Positions 5,713 to 12,459 of a stretch of DNA of 12,460 bases are shown piece after piece. The position numbers and the translations under genes are program-made. Positions within the stretch are counted from its first letter, which is position 1. Every line of letters begins with the position of its first letter. A model generated the notes under the pieces. That model was not told where the DNA came from. It saw only the letters and a list, made by a program, of their open reading frames with translations, and searched no databases. Source of the DNA: CAZLWF01 sp031972835 (GTDB taxonomy: Bacteria > Patescibacteriota > Minisyncoccia > Phycocordibacterales > UBA9973); assembly GCA_031972835.1 (NCBI GenBank), contig DALYDX010000021.1, positions 1 through 12,460 on the forward strand, written 5' to 3'.

Positions 5713-5740
5713 TTGCCTTTTTGTTAAAAATCTATAGAAT
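5713..5740 (+). promoter_or_regulatory. Possible promoter for secDF
   Basis: -35 TTGCCT (5713-5718), 16-nt spacer, -10 TAGAAT (5735-5740). The start near 5747 gives a leader of about 5 nt before the ATG at 5752. No terminator is visible between the PAP2 gene and here, so read-through from the rodA operon is also possible. Confidence 0.45.
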
Positions 5741-5751
5741 AAGCGTATTAT

Positions 5752-7134
5752 ATGATTAAAACAAGAATTTTGGCTCTCGGCGTTTTGATTTTAGGCCTTG
5801 TGGTAGGGTATTTTATTGTCGGGTCAGAATCAAAATACGCGGAACGCGTTGGAGCTCCGAGCTATTTTAGTAAGTTTCCTTTCAAGCTTGGGCTTGATCT
5901 ATCAGGTGGTACACACCTAGTGTATAGAGCTGATACAAGCGCTATTGATCCAGGAGAAGTAGAGGATTCAATGAGTGCACTTCGGGATATAATCGAACGT
6001 CGCGTGAATCTTTTTGGTGTGGCAGAACCTGTAGTTCAGGTTCAGGATGGAACTTTTGCAAACAATGGTGAAGAACGTTTGTCTATAGATTTGCCCGGTG
6101 TAACCGATGTTCACAAAGCAATAGAGATGATCGGTCAGACACCGCTTCTTGAATTCAAGGTTGAAAATCCAGATCCAAATGCACCAATACAATTGGATGC
6201 AGGAGATGTTGAAAATGGTGTCCTGTCTTTAGATAGTATAGACCTAGGTGGATTGAATTATGTAGACACAGGACTCACTGGTCGCTACCTTGAGCGCTCA
6301 ACTTTGGTTTTTGATCCTTCTACAAGAGAGCCTGTAGTATCACTCCAGTTCAACGATGAGGGCGCAAAACTTTTCGAACAAATCACACGTGACAATATAG
6401 GTAAAACAGTTGCTATATTTTTAGATGGATCACCTATATCAACTCCGGTTGTCAGAAGCGTTATCACTGGTGGTGAGGCGCAGATAACTGGGATGTTTAC
6501 TCCCCAGGAAGCAAAGATTCTTGTTGGTCGTCTAAACTCAGGTGCACTTCCTGTTCCGATAGAACTCATATCTACACAGACTATTGGTGCAACCTTAGGT
6601 GCTAGTGCTGTAGAAGCTGGTATGTTTGCTGGTCTTATCGGGCTCATACTTGTCGGTGGTTTCTTGATACTTTGGTATCGTTTGCCTGGACTTATCGCCG
6701 TTCTAGCTTTATTGATGTATCTATTCATAATGCTATTCTTGTTCAAATTGATACCTATCACTCTCACAGCATCTGGAATCGCAGGATTTATTATATCGAT
6801 GGGTATTGCTGTAGATGCGAACATACTTATTTTCGAGCGTATAAAAGAGGAGATCAGAAAACATGATAGAGGTATTGCAGACGCGATACATACAGGTTTT
6901 GAGCGAGCATGGTTCTCAATTCGTGATTCTAATACTTCAAGTATAATCACAGCCCTCATACTATTTATATTTGGAACTTCAGTCATCCAAGGTTTTGCGC
7001 TTACATTTGGACTCGGTGTGGTGGTGTCTCTAGTTTCTGCGATAGTTATAACTCGACTTTTCCTTTATGCACTAAATATCCAGAAGACAACTAAGCTTAC
7101 AAGATTTTTATTTGGTTCAGGATTTTCAAAATAA
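5752..7134 (+). CDS. secD: Protein translocase subunit SecD
   Basis: 460-aa SecD, an RND-superfamily accessory subunit of SecYEG that uses the proton-motive force to pull exported proteins through the channel. The first membrane helix is at residues 5-24. It is followed by KLGLDLSGGTHLVY (45-58), the large periplasmic P1 region with RRVNLFGVAEPVVQ (83-96) and RLSIDLPGV (109-117), and then LNSGALPVPI (261-270) leading into five clustered helices (about 285-445). The GIAVDANILIFERIKEE block (351-367) carries the conserved membrane aspartate Asp355. The length is within the normal range for stand-alone SecD. It overlaps nothing and ends one base before secF, so the pair is certainly cotranscribed. 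No Shine-Dalgarno sequence precedes it. Confidence 0.97.
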   Translation: MIKTRILALGVLILGLVVGYFIVGSESKYAERVGAPSYFSKFPFKLGLDLSGGTHLVYRADTSAIDPGEVEDSMSALRDIIERRVNLFGVAEPVVQVQDGTFANNGEERLSIDLPGVTDVHKAIEMIGQTPLLEFKVENPDPNAPIQLDAGDVENGVLSLDSIDLGGLNYVDTGLTGRYLERSTLVFDPSTREPVVSLQFNDEGAKLFEQITRDNIGKTVAIFLDGSPISTPVVRSVITGGEAQITGMFTPQEAKILVGRLNSGALPVPIELISTQTIGATLGASAVEAGMFAGLIGLILVGGFLILWYRLPGLIAVLALLMYLFIMLFLFKLIPITLTASGIAGFIISMGIAVDANILIFERIKEEIRKHDRGIADAIHTGFERAWFSIRDSNTSSIITALILFIFGTSVIQGFALTFGLGVVVSLVSAIVITRLFLYALNIQKTTKLTRFLFGSGFSK

Positions 7135-7135
7135 T

Positions 7136-8050
7136 ATGTTTATCATAAAATATAAAAAAATATTTATCTGGTTATCGGTTGTTCTAGTAGCTTTATCAAT
7201 CGCAAGTATTGCTTACTTCGGACTATCTCTTGGTATAGATTTCAAAGGGGGAGCGGTAATGGAGGTAAATTATCCAGACGGACGACCTGAGGTAGTGGAG
7301 CTTGAAAATGCAGTTTCTACACTCGGCATAGCACCTGTATTTCAGCCAGCCGGTGATACTGGGTATCTCGTTAAAACTCGTGACCTCACAGAAGCAGAGA
7401 GAAATGCACTTTTCGGAGCTCTGAAAGTCACACCTACCACAAACATAGAAGAGATCAGTTTCAATTCTATTGGCCCATCTGTGGGCACAGAGCTCAAGAG
7501 AAAGGCAATTACACAGATTATTCTAGTATGTTTGGGAATAGTATTTTTCATTACATATGCGTTTAGAAAAGTTTCTAAGCCTATTGCTTCATGGAAATAT
7601 GGACTTATTGCTATTGGGACATTACTGCATGATGTTTTGATATCTTTAGGTATATTTGCAGTTTTGGCGCATATTCATCACGTAGAGGTTGATACACTTT
7701 TGATTGTTGCTGTACTCACAATCCTCGGACTTTCCGTTTCTGATACAATCGTCGTATTTGATAGAATTCGTGAAAATTTGAAATTAAATCTTGAAAAGAG
7801 AGCCGACGAAGAATTTTCAGAAACAATCGGACGAAGTATCTCCCAGACATTTACTCGCTCTATCAATACGTCACTTACAGTTATACTATCTCTCGTAGCA
7901 CTTGCTGTGTTTGGTCCAGAATCTACACGTTACTTCGCGATCATGCTCACAGCGGGAATGTTTTTTGGAACATATTCATCAATATTCCTAGCTAGCCCAT
8001 TGCTCGTAGTATGGGAACAAGCGAGAGCTAAAAAGCTAGAGAAAAAATAG
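7136..8050 (+). CDS. secF: Protein translocase subunit SecF
   Basis: 304-aa SecF, partner of SecD in the SecDF motor. The start at 7136 (MFIIKYKKIF) lies one base after the secD stop, and the in-frame extension upstream overlaps secD and is not used. Residues 10-30 form the first helix, followed by LGIDFKGGAVMEV (32-44), the short periplasmic domain and SIGPSVGTEL (111-120). The C-terminal helices (about 124-295) contain LLHDVL (163-168), SVSDTIVVFDRIREN (200-214) with the functional Asp203, SINTSLT (242-248) and GTYSSIFLASPLL (278-290). It ends with a Lys-rich tail and is followed nine bases later by a strong terminator. Confidence 0.97.
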   Translation: MFIIKYKKIFIWLSVVLVALSIASIAYFGLSLGIDFKGGAVMEVNYPDGRPEVVELENAVSTLGIAPVFQPAGDTGYLVKTRDLTEAERNALFGALKVTPTTNIEEISFNSIGPSVGTELKRKAITQIILVCLGIVFFITYAFRKVSKPIASWKYGLIAIGTLLHDVLISLGIFAVLAHIHHVEVDTLLIVAVLTILGLSVSDTIVVFDRIRENLKLNLEKRADEEFSETIGRSISQTFTRSINTSLTVILSLVALAVFGPESTRYFAIMLTAGMFFGTYSSIFLASPLLVVWEQARAKKLEKK

Positions 8051-8058
8051 AAAAATAA

Positions 8059-8080
8059 ATCCGCCCCAGTTGAGGCGGAT
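8059..8080. terminator. Bidirectional terminator between secF and the convergent 92-aa gene
   Basis: ATCCGCC (8059-8065), 8-nt loop, GGCGGAT (8074-8080), with seven T on the plus strand (8080-8086) and an A-rich run upstream that gives T on the minus strand. Confidence 0.9.
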
Positions 8081-8092
8081 TTTTTTGAATGT

Positions 8093-8371
8093 TTAAATAC
8101 CATTTTTAAAAAGGCTTTCGTATTTCTGTATATTTTCCTGATGGTGTTTTATTATATACCATACAAGGAAAAATATAAAAACGACACCAAATATCATTGA
8201 AAATATAAGCATGCAGTGTGCAAATCCCCAGGCCGGAATCGGCGTAAGTGTCTGGTCAATAAATGCCCGGTGGTATGCCGCAGCATTAAATGCAATTCCA
8301 CATAATAATGCAAAGATTGTTGAAATACTTAACAATCCCTTTGAATTTTTGGTATTAAAGATTTTTTTCAT
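8093..8371 (-). CDS. Small two-helix membrane protein of unknown function, 92 aa
   Basis: I do not recognise a family. The protein has two clear membrane helices, about residues 13-32 and 50-74, joined by a short loop (AFIDQTLTPIPAW). The basic N-terminus MKKIFNTKNSKG and the charged C-terminal tail (IIKHHQENIQKYE) both favour the cytosolic side, leaving a short outside loop. The start at 8371 is supported by a consensus promoter whose predicted start is about 11 nt upstream. It is monocistronic, convergent with secF and shares its terminator. No Shine-Dalgarno sequence is present. Role unknown. Confidence 0.82.
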   Translation of the reverse strand: MKKIFNTKNSKGLLSISTIFALLCGIAFNAAAYHRAFIDQTLTPIPAWGFAHCMLIFSMIFGVVFIFFLVWYIIKHHQENIQKYESLFKNGI

Positions 8372-8389
8372 AATTATACGTTTGATTGA

Positions 8390-8418
8390 ATTATATCATC
8401 TTTTTTATATAAAGTCAA
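8390..8418 (-). promoter_or_regulatory. Consensus promoter of the 92-aa membrane protein gene
   Basis: On the minus strand: -35 TTGACT (8418-8413), 17-nt spacer, -10 TATAAT (8395-8390). The start near 8383 leaves a leader of about 11 nt. Confidence 0.85.
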
Positions 8419-8425
8419 GTAGATT

Positions 8426-8449
8426 AAAAGCCACCAATTGGTGGCTTTT
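8426..8449. terminator. Terminator of the 200-aa minus-strand gene
   Basis: AAAAGCCACC (8426-8435), loop AATT, GGTGGCTTTT (8440-8449). It directly follows the stop codon of the gene ending at 8451 and sits 8 bp before the -35 box of the next minus-strand unit. Confidence 0.85.
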
Positions 8450-8450
8450 T

Positions 8451-9053
8451 TTACGATATTTTTATCGGTTTAAATTTTATTTGTTTTATCCTAGAGAGTA
8501 CCTTACTCATGGTATCTTTCATGCGAAATCCATCTTCGATAGCTTGGAGTTTCTTCTCGATATGTGAATTCCATATTTTTACGGCCACAGATGAAGCAAA
8601 AAGACATATTATCGAGGTGGCGAACCAGATGTTGAAGTTTTGGAAAAGTAGTTCACTTTCACCAAGTGTGCATGCCCAGTAGATTATTAATCCAAAAAAC
8701 ATAATCCCAAAAGAAGCCTTGGAAATTTTCCAGAAAAATACGCTCGTGTCAGATTCTCGTCGGACGATTTCTCTCAAAAGCATCTTGTCTGTTTGGGTAA
8801 TAGGGCGGACTTCGTCAGAATGCTTCAGGTCATATTCTAGTGTTGCAAGTATATGAGCTACGCATTCTTTTGCTTGGGCTCTTTCTTTGAGGATAAGCTT
8901 ACGCAGCTCCTCTGCTTTTTCTGGTGGTATATTTCCAATATCTTCACGCATGGAAATATAGTTTTTGATCGGGGATAACTTATTTCGTATATCCTCAGCA
9001 AGGCCTTGTCTTTTAAGGAGCTCTATTTCTTCTTCGCTCAGTTTTTTTCCCAT
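8451..9053 (-). CDS. Membrane protein of unknown function with cytosolic helical N-domain, 200 aa
   Basis: No family recognised. Residues 1-105 are hydrophilic and strongly helical (LSEEEIELLKRQG, EKAEELRKLILKERAQAKE), probably with coiled-coil tendency. Two membrane helices follow, about 113-130 and 141-159, separated by a short loop (GESELLFQNFN). The C-terminus is again helical and basic (160-200), so both ends are probably cytosolic. The start at 9053 (MGKKLSEEE) is the first ATG after a plausible promoter at 9071-9098. It is transcribed away from lemA and is a single-gene unit ending at its own terminator. No Shine-Dalgarno sequence is seen. A scaffold or membrane-associated partner role is possible but unsupported. 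Confidence 0.85.
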   Translation of the reverse strand: MGKKLSEEEIELLKRQGLAEDIRNKLSPIKNYISMREDIGNIPPEKAEELRKLILKERAQAKECVAHILATLEYDLKHSDEVRPITQTDKMLLREIVRRESDTSVFFWKISKASFGIMFFGLIIYWACTLGESELLFQNFNIWFATSIICLFASSVAVKIWNSHIEKKLQAIEDGFRMKDTMSKVLSRIKQIKFKPIKIS

Positions 9054-9070
9054 GTACAGTGTTTTTCTTC

Positions 9071-9098
9071 ATATTACAACTTTATCTACCTAAGTCAA
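9071..9098 (-). promoter_or_regulatory. Probable promoter of the 200-aa membrane protein gene
   Basis: On the minus strand: -35 TTGACT (9098-9093), 16-nt spacer, -10 TAATAT (9076-9071). The start near 9064 gives a leader of about 11 nt, as in the neighbouring units. Confidence 0.6.
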
Positions 9099-9122
9099 TC
9101 GAAGTGCATAGAGCTCTAAATT

Positions 9123-9131
9123 TGCTATAAT
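9123..9131 (+). promoter_or_regulatory. Extended -10 promoter upstream of lemA
   Basis: TGC followed by TATAAT (9126-9131) is an extended -10 element; no good -35 is seen. It would start transcription near 9138, about 33 nt before the lemA ATG, a longer leader than elsewhere in the window. Confidence 0.5.
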
Positions 9132-9170
9132 ATACGGAGTCGTTTTATCGCTTTATTTTAAACAAATTTT

Positions 9171-9728
9171 ATGTCACCACTAATCATCGTACTAATTATT
9201 ATTGCAGTTCTGGCTGTGTTCTTGGTCGGAATGTACAACGGTTTTGTTCGTCTTGTGAATCGTACAAAGGAGGCTTGGGCGGATATTGAAGTCCAGCTTA
9301 AACGTCGTTATGACCTTATTCCAAACCTTGTTTCTGCTGTAAAAGGTTACGCAACACATGAGTCTACTGCCTTTGAGAAGGTCACACAGGCGCGTGCTGC
9401 TGCTATGGGAGCAAAGACAGCAGGTGAGCATGGAAAAACTGAAGCTATGCTCGGACAAGCTATCACAGGACTTTTTGGTATCGCAGAGGCATATCCAGAT
9501 TTGAAGGCGAACACAAACTTCCTAGAACTTCAACGTGAACTTTCTAATACTGAGAACAAAATACAAGCTGCACGTCGTTTTTATAATACAAACGTTCGTG
9601 ATCTAAATACAAAGATTGAAATGTTTCCAGGAAATATATTTGTAAAAATGTTTTCATTTGCAAGAATGGAATTCTTTGATATTCCAGATGACGGGGTAGA
9701 GAGTAAGCCTGTGGAAGTAAAATTCTAA
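9171..9728 (+). CDS. lemA: LemA family membrane protein
   Basis: 185 aa, the standard LemA length. An N-terminal membrane helix (about 4-21) is followed by the conserved helical bundle: WADIEVQLKRRYDLIPNLV (36-54), VKGYATHE (57-64), YPDLKANTNFLELQRELS (108-125), TENKIQAARRFYN (127-139) and MFPGNIFVKMFSF (151-163). LemA proteins sit in the membrane with a mainly alpha-helical domain. Their biochemical role is not settled, but they are often encoded with the HtpX protease, as here three genes later. This is the first gene of a five-gene plus-strand cluster, and the next gene starts 2 nt after its stop. Confidence 0.96.
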   Translation: MSPLIIVLIIIAVLAVFLVGMYNGFVRLVNRTKEAWADIEVQLKRRYDLIPNLVSAVKGYATHESTAFEKVTQARAAAMGAKTAGEHGKTEAMLGQAITGLFGIAEAYPDLKANTNFLELQRELSNTENKIQAARRFYNTNVRDLNTKIEMFPGNIFVKMFSFARMEFFDIPDDGVESKPVEVKF

Positions 9729-9730
9729 AT

Positions 9731-10258
9731 ATGAGACTACACAGATTTTTTGATTTCTTAGCAGGGTTTACAATACTGTTCCTTGTGATGGTGATAGCTT
9801 TTTTGGTTTATGTGAAAGACAGAGGTACTGCTATAGATGAATCTGAAATAAAAACAGAAATCCAAAACAATAATGGAACAGATTATAGTCTATACAATGA
9901 AATGCTCATGACTACAGATGTTTCTACCGAGGAAAATATATTTGTTGGGCCAGGTTTTGTATTCTCTTATGATATGAACGCAATAGTAAAGCAAACTAAT
10001 GGATTGCCGTATGCAAATACATATATAGTTACAAAAGATGGTGTGGACAGTATAGATAGTGTTACATATTATCCTCTAGGATTACCAGAAGATGAATGGT
10101 GTGGCTCTGGAGAATCCTACTCATATTGCGATTCTACGGGAGATCCATCAAGAAGATATGTGTTCAAAAAAAATGGTAAGGGACTTATTATTGATATTAC
10201 ATTAGACCAAAGCATGGAGCCGTACTTTATTAATTTAGATTCAGTAGAAATACTATAA
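9731..10258 (+). CDS. Single-pass membrane protein of unknown function in the lemA-htpX cluster, 175 aa
   Basis: No family recognised. The N-terminus MRLHRFFDFLAG is basic, followed by a membrane helix (about 9-28). A linker rich in Asp, Glu and Asn (30-60) leads to a C-terminal domain (about 68-175) of beta-type character (FVGPGFVFSYD, YIVTKDG, RRYVFKKNGKGLIIDITLD). Two cysteines, 124 and 133, flank GSGESYSY and could form a disulfide in an extracytoplasmic domain. The gene follows lemA by 2 nt, indicating coupled expression. With its two downstream neighbours it shares the design of one anchor plus a compact outer domain. No Shine-Dalgarno sequence is seen. Confidence 0.87.
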   Translation: MRLHRFFDFLAGFTILFLVMVIAFLVYVKDRGTAIDESEIKTEIQNNNGTDYSLYNEMLMTTDVSTEENIFVGPGFVFSYDMNAIVKQTNGLPYANTYIVTKDGVDSIDSVTYYPLGLPEDEWCGSGESYSYCDSTGDPSRRYVFKKNGKGLIIDITLDQSMEPYFINLDSVEIL

Positions 10259-10264
10259 AAATAT

Positions 10265-10771
10265 ATGCAAAATAAAAAGTTAATTGTTTCAATACTTATA
10301 ATAATAATCACAATAGTTGTCGGATGTTTTGTGGTTAGAAACACAAAACAAGTAGAAGTCGTTGATGATTCTTGGAAAGACGAACCTCTGGATACAGTCC
10401 CAGGTGAGGGAGCTGAATTTGAGAACAATGAAGATATTTTAGGCAATAGAGAAGACCTTATTTCTTTTAGTATTTACCCAAATACGTCTCTTCCAAAACA
10501 GATTATTTCATATCGAGGTACTATAAAAGGTGGGTATTTCTTTGAAGCAAATATTCTTGTTGGTATTACAGATAAAAATAAAAATATGCTTTTACAAAGC
10601 AATGCTGTGGCGACAACTGATTGGATGACTGCAGATCCTGTGGGATTTGAAGGATACTTAGACTTTTCTACGATTCCAAGTGGCGAAGCTTATATCGAGA
10701 TCCACAACGACAATGCATCAGGATTGCCCGAGAATGATAAAGCAATTTATATTCCTATTATAATTCAATAA
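10265..10771 (+). CDS. Membrane-anchored Gmad2 (immunoglobulin-like) domain protein, 168 aa
   Basis: The hydrophobic N-terminus (about 6-25) acts as an anchor. It contains VVGC with Cys21, a relaxed lipobox, so this may be a lipoprotein rather than a transmembrane protein. An acidic linker (31-64) precedes a C-terminal domain (about 69-168) that I recognise as Gmad2, an Ig-like domain first described in bacterial spore-germination proteins and common in surface proteins. Key matches are GTIKGGYFFEANILVGITD (85-103), the TDWMTADP turn (118-125), GFEGYLDF (127-134) and the end motif NDNASGLPENDKAIYIP (148-164). It lies 6 nt after the preceding gene and 9 nt before the next. Its link to LemA/HtpX is contextual only. 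Confidence 0.88.
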   Translation: MQNKKLIVSILIIIITIVVGCFVVRNTKQVEVVDDSWKDEPLDTVPGEGAEFENNEDILGNREDLISFSIYPNTSLPKQIISYRGTIKGGYFFEANILVGITDKNKNMLLQSNAVATTDWMTADPVGFEGYLDFSTIPSGEAYIEIHNDNASGLPENDKAIYIPIIIQ

Positions 10772-10780
10772 TTAATATTT

Positions 10781-11287
10781 ATGCAAAACAACAATTCAAA
10801 ATTAAATACAGTGCTTCTTGTAATCTTGATTATCGTCGCTTTATTTTGTGCATGGAAGCTTGTCGATAATAAGGAGAAAGTTTCAGAGAATAGAGAATCA
10901 ATCACAACAGAAGAGATTCAAACAGCTGACAACATAGATCAGTCGGAAGAAGTCGCATATGAAAATGAAAAACACAACTTCTATGTCGATATAGCCGGGG
11001 CGACAATTACTCAAACAGAAAGCCCTGGCATGTATTATTTCCAGACAACATCAGGATTAAAGTCTATGCGAATCGCAATCTTCAAATCACTTTCAGTAGG
11101 CCAAGCATCGCAATCAGCAAGTGAAAATGTAGATGTTGTCACGTATAATGGGATTGAATTCTCTCACGAACAATTCTCTGCAGAAGGTTCAGTTCTTGAT
11201 GTGTACTATGTGACACACAACGGTGTCATGTATCAGATTGCTACGGACTCTCCTGAACTTTTAGCTGGATTTGGATTTCTTGAATAA
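10781..11287 (+). CDS. Single-pass membrane protein of unknown function in the lemA-htpX cluster, 168 aa
   Basis: Family not recognised. A membrane helix (about 9-25) is followed by an acidic, Ser/Thr/Glu-rich linker (30-58) and an outer domain (about 59-168). It begins YENEKHNFYVDIAGA, which resembles the entry strand of PsbP-like or related small lipoprotein domains (nekyGF pattern), but the similarity is too weak for a call. Later segments (SMRIAIFKSL, VTYNGIEFSHEQF, VLDVYYVTHNGVMYQIAT) alternate as beta strands. It has the same length (168 aa) and the same first residues (MQN) as the upstream Gmad2 protein, but the domains differ. No Shine-Dalgarno sequence is seen. It is followed by a 44-nt gap before htpX. 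Confidence 0.87.
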   Translation: MQNNNSKLNTVLLVILIIVALFCAWKLVDNKEKVSENRESITTEEIQTADNIDQSEEVAYENEKHNFYVDIAGATITQTESPGMYYFQTTSGLKSMRIAIFKSLSVGQASQSASENVDVVTYNGIEFSHEQFSAEGSVLDVYYVTHNGVMYQIATDSPELLAGFGFLE

Positions 11288-11331
11288 TTTACACGCAACT
11301 ATAAAAAAAATATCTAAAACCTTAAATATGT

Positions 11332-12207
11332 ATGGCAACCCTCTACACTCAACAAGATAAAAACGTTCGTCGCACATGGCTCCTCATGAGTACTTTTTTG
11401 GTGCTCATTGTTGGAATTGGTTTTATATTTTCACAAATATACGGCAATCCAACGATACTGTACGGATTCTTTGCGTTTTCAATATTTATGAATATTTTTG
11501 CTTATTGGAACTCTGCCAAGATTGCACTTCGTGTTTCAGGTGCGAAGCCGGCTGACGAGGTAGAGTATCGCGAACTTCACAATATTATTGAAAATCTATC
11601 TATCACCGCAGGTATTCCAAAACCAAAAGTCTATATCATAAACGACTCTGCACCGAACGCATTTGCGACAGGTCGGAACAAAGAACACGCAGCTGTTGCA
11701 TTTACGACAGGAATACTTGAGATTTTAGATCGAACAGAACTAGAAGGTGTTGCTGCTCACGAACTTTCACATATCGGAAACCGTGATATTTTAGTTTCGA
11801 CAGTCGCAGTGATACTAGCTGGATTTATATCACTCATAGCAGATATATTCTTGCGTTCACAGATGTTTGGTGGGGGGAGAGATAGTGACAACAAAGCAGG
11901 AAACATACTTATGATTGTCGGTATTGTACTCGCGATACTTGCTCCTATATTTGCAATGCTCGTCCAGCTCTCGATTTCTCGTAAACGTGAATTCTTGGCT
12001 GATGCATCGGGGGCACTTCTCACTCGCTATCCAGAAGGACTCGCGAGTGCTCTACAGAAGATTTCTTCACACAGTGCACCACTACAAAAAGCCCACAAAG
12101 CCACAGCACACCTCTTCATCGCAAATCCATTTGGAGGTAAAGTCCGAGGATTGTTTGCAACACACCCACCAGTAGAGGCTCGTGTACAAGCACTTTTAGG
12201 GAAATAA
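11332..12207 (+). CDS. htpX: HtpX-like M48 membrane zinc metalloprotease
   Basis: 291 aa, the usual HtpX size. HtpX is an integral membrane protease that cleaves misfolded membrane proteins with its active site on the cytosolic face. Membrane helices lie near 16-35, 40-58, 153-174 and 190-213. The zinc site is HELSH (143-147), with Glu144 catalytic and His143 and His147 as ligands, and Glu220 in SRKREFLADASGA (216-228) as the third ligand. The conserved NDSAPNAFATGRN (104-116) and FATHPPVEAR (275-284) are present. Two ATGs lie close together (11328 and 11332). The one at 11332 opens this frame with MATLYTQQDK. A weak promoter-like pair (TTTACA 11288-11293, TATCTA 11311-11316) could allow separate expression, but cotranscription from lemA is likely. 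Confidence 0.96.
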   Translation: MATLYTQQDKNVRRTWLLMSTFLVLIVGIGFIFSQIYGNPTILYGFFAFSIFMNIFAYWNSAKIALRVSGAKPADEVEYRELHNIIENLSITAGIPKPKVYIINDSAPNAFATGRNKEHAAVAFTTGILEILDRTELEGVAAHELSHIGNRDILVSTVAVILAGFISLIADIFLRSQMFGGGRDSDNKAGNILMIVGIVLAILAPIFAMLVQLSISRKREFLADASGALLTRYPEGLASALQKISSHSAPLQKAHKATAHLFIANPFGGKVRGLFATHPPVEARVQALLGK

Positions 12208-12224
12208 TTTTTTAAAAAAACCAA

Positions 12225-12254
12225 CAAAAACCTGCAAAAACTTGCAGGTTTTTG
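12225..12254 (+). terminator. Strong terminator of the lemA-htpX cluster
   Basis: CAAAAACCTGCAA (12225-12237), loop AAAC, TTGCAGGTTTTTG (12242-12254): a 13-bp perfect stem followed by TTT. It lies 17 nt after the htpX stop. Confidence 0.92.
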
Positions 12255-12292
12255 TTTAATCGTTAGTATAGACGTAGGGTTCTTTAAGTTTA

Positions 12293-12369
12293 GGTGGACA
12301 CGTATTAATGTTTCCACCGAGGGGTCGTGCTATATGCGCGGCAACCTGCTCTCACCTTCGGGTGAGGGC
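12293..12369 (+). ncRNA. Candidate structured RNA (three hairpins) abutting tRNA-Ser
   Basis: Three consecutive hairpins fit together. H1 is GGTGGA (12293-12298) with TCCACC (12313-12318), plus inner ACGT/ATGT. H2 is GTCGTGC (12324-12330) with GCGCGGC (12336-12342), extendable by AGG (12320-12322) with CCT (12345-12347). H3 is GCTCTCACC-TTCG-GGTGAGGGC (12348-12369), a 9-bp stem capped by a UUCG tetraloop. The segment is more GC-rich than the surrounding DNA. A weak promoter-like pair (TTGCAG 12243-12248, TATAGA 12267-12272) lies upstream, partly inside the htpX terminator. There is no T run after H3 and no ORF. The CGGCAACC joining stretch recalls SAM-I riboswitches, but other required parts are not visible. 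It could be a small RNA, the 3' part of a known RNA I fail to recognise, or a processing leader of the tRNA. Confidence 0.45.
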
Positions 12370-12372
12370 TAT

Positions 12373-12459
12373 GGAGGGTTCGCATAGTGGTCTAGTGCAC
12401 CACCTTGGAAAGGTGGCATGCCTGAAAGGGCATCAAGAGTTCAAATCTCTTACCCTCCG
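12373..12459 (+). tRNA. serT-like: tRNA-Ser(GGA)
   Basis: Acceptor strands GGAGGGT (12373-12379) and ACCCTCC (12452-12458) pair fully, with discriminator G12459 as expected for tRNA-Ser. The anticodon stem is CCACC/GGTGG with loop TTGGAAA, giving anticodon GGA (12407-12409). A long class II variable arm (ATGCC..GGGCAT) is present, and the T loop is TTCAAAT. The window ends one base later, so whether CCA is encoded cannot be decided, although the base after G73 is C. Confidence 0.95.

Noticed and set aside
6285..6986. Long minus-strand open frame inside secD
   Set aside because: Shadow of the SecD coding frame. There is no promoter or start context, and SecD is unmistakable on the plus strand.
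1371..12207. Alternative genetic code with UGA as glycine or tryptophan
   Set aside because: All recognised proteins (RodA, FolD, SecD, SecF, LemA, HtpX) are full length in the standard code with conserved Gly and Trp encoded normally.
12324..12369. SAM-I riboswitch
   Set aside because: Only the CGGCAACC-like joining stretch and a following stem match. The closing P1, P4 and the conserved 3' segments are not visible, and a tRNA rather than a methionine or SAM gene follows.
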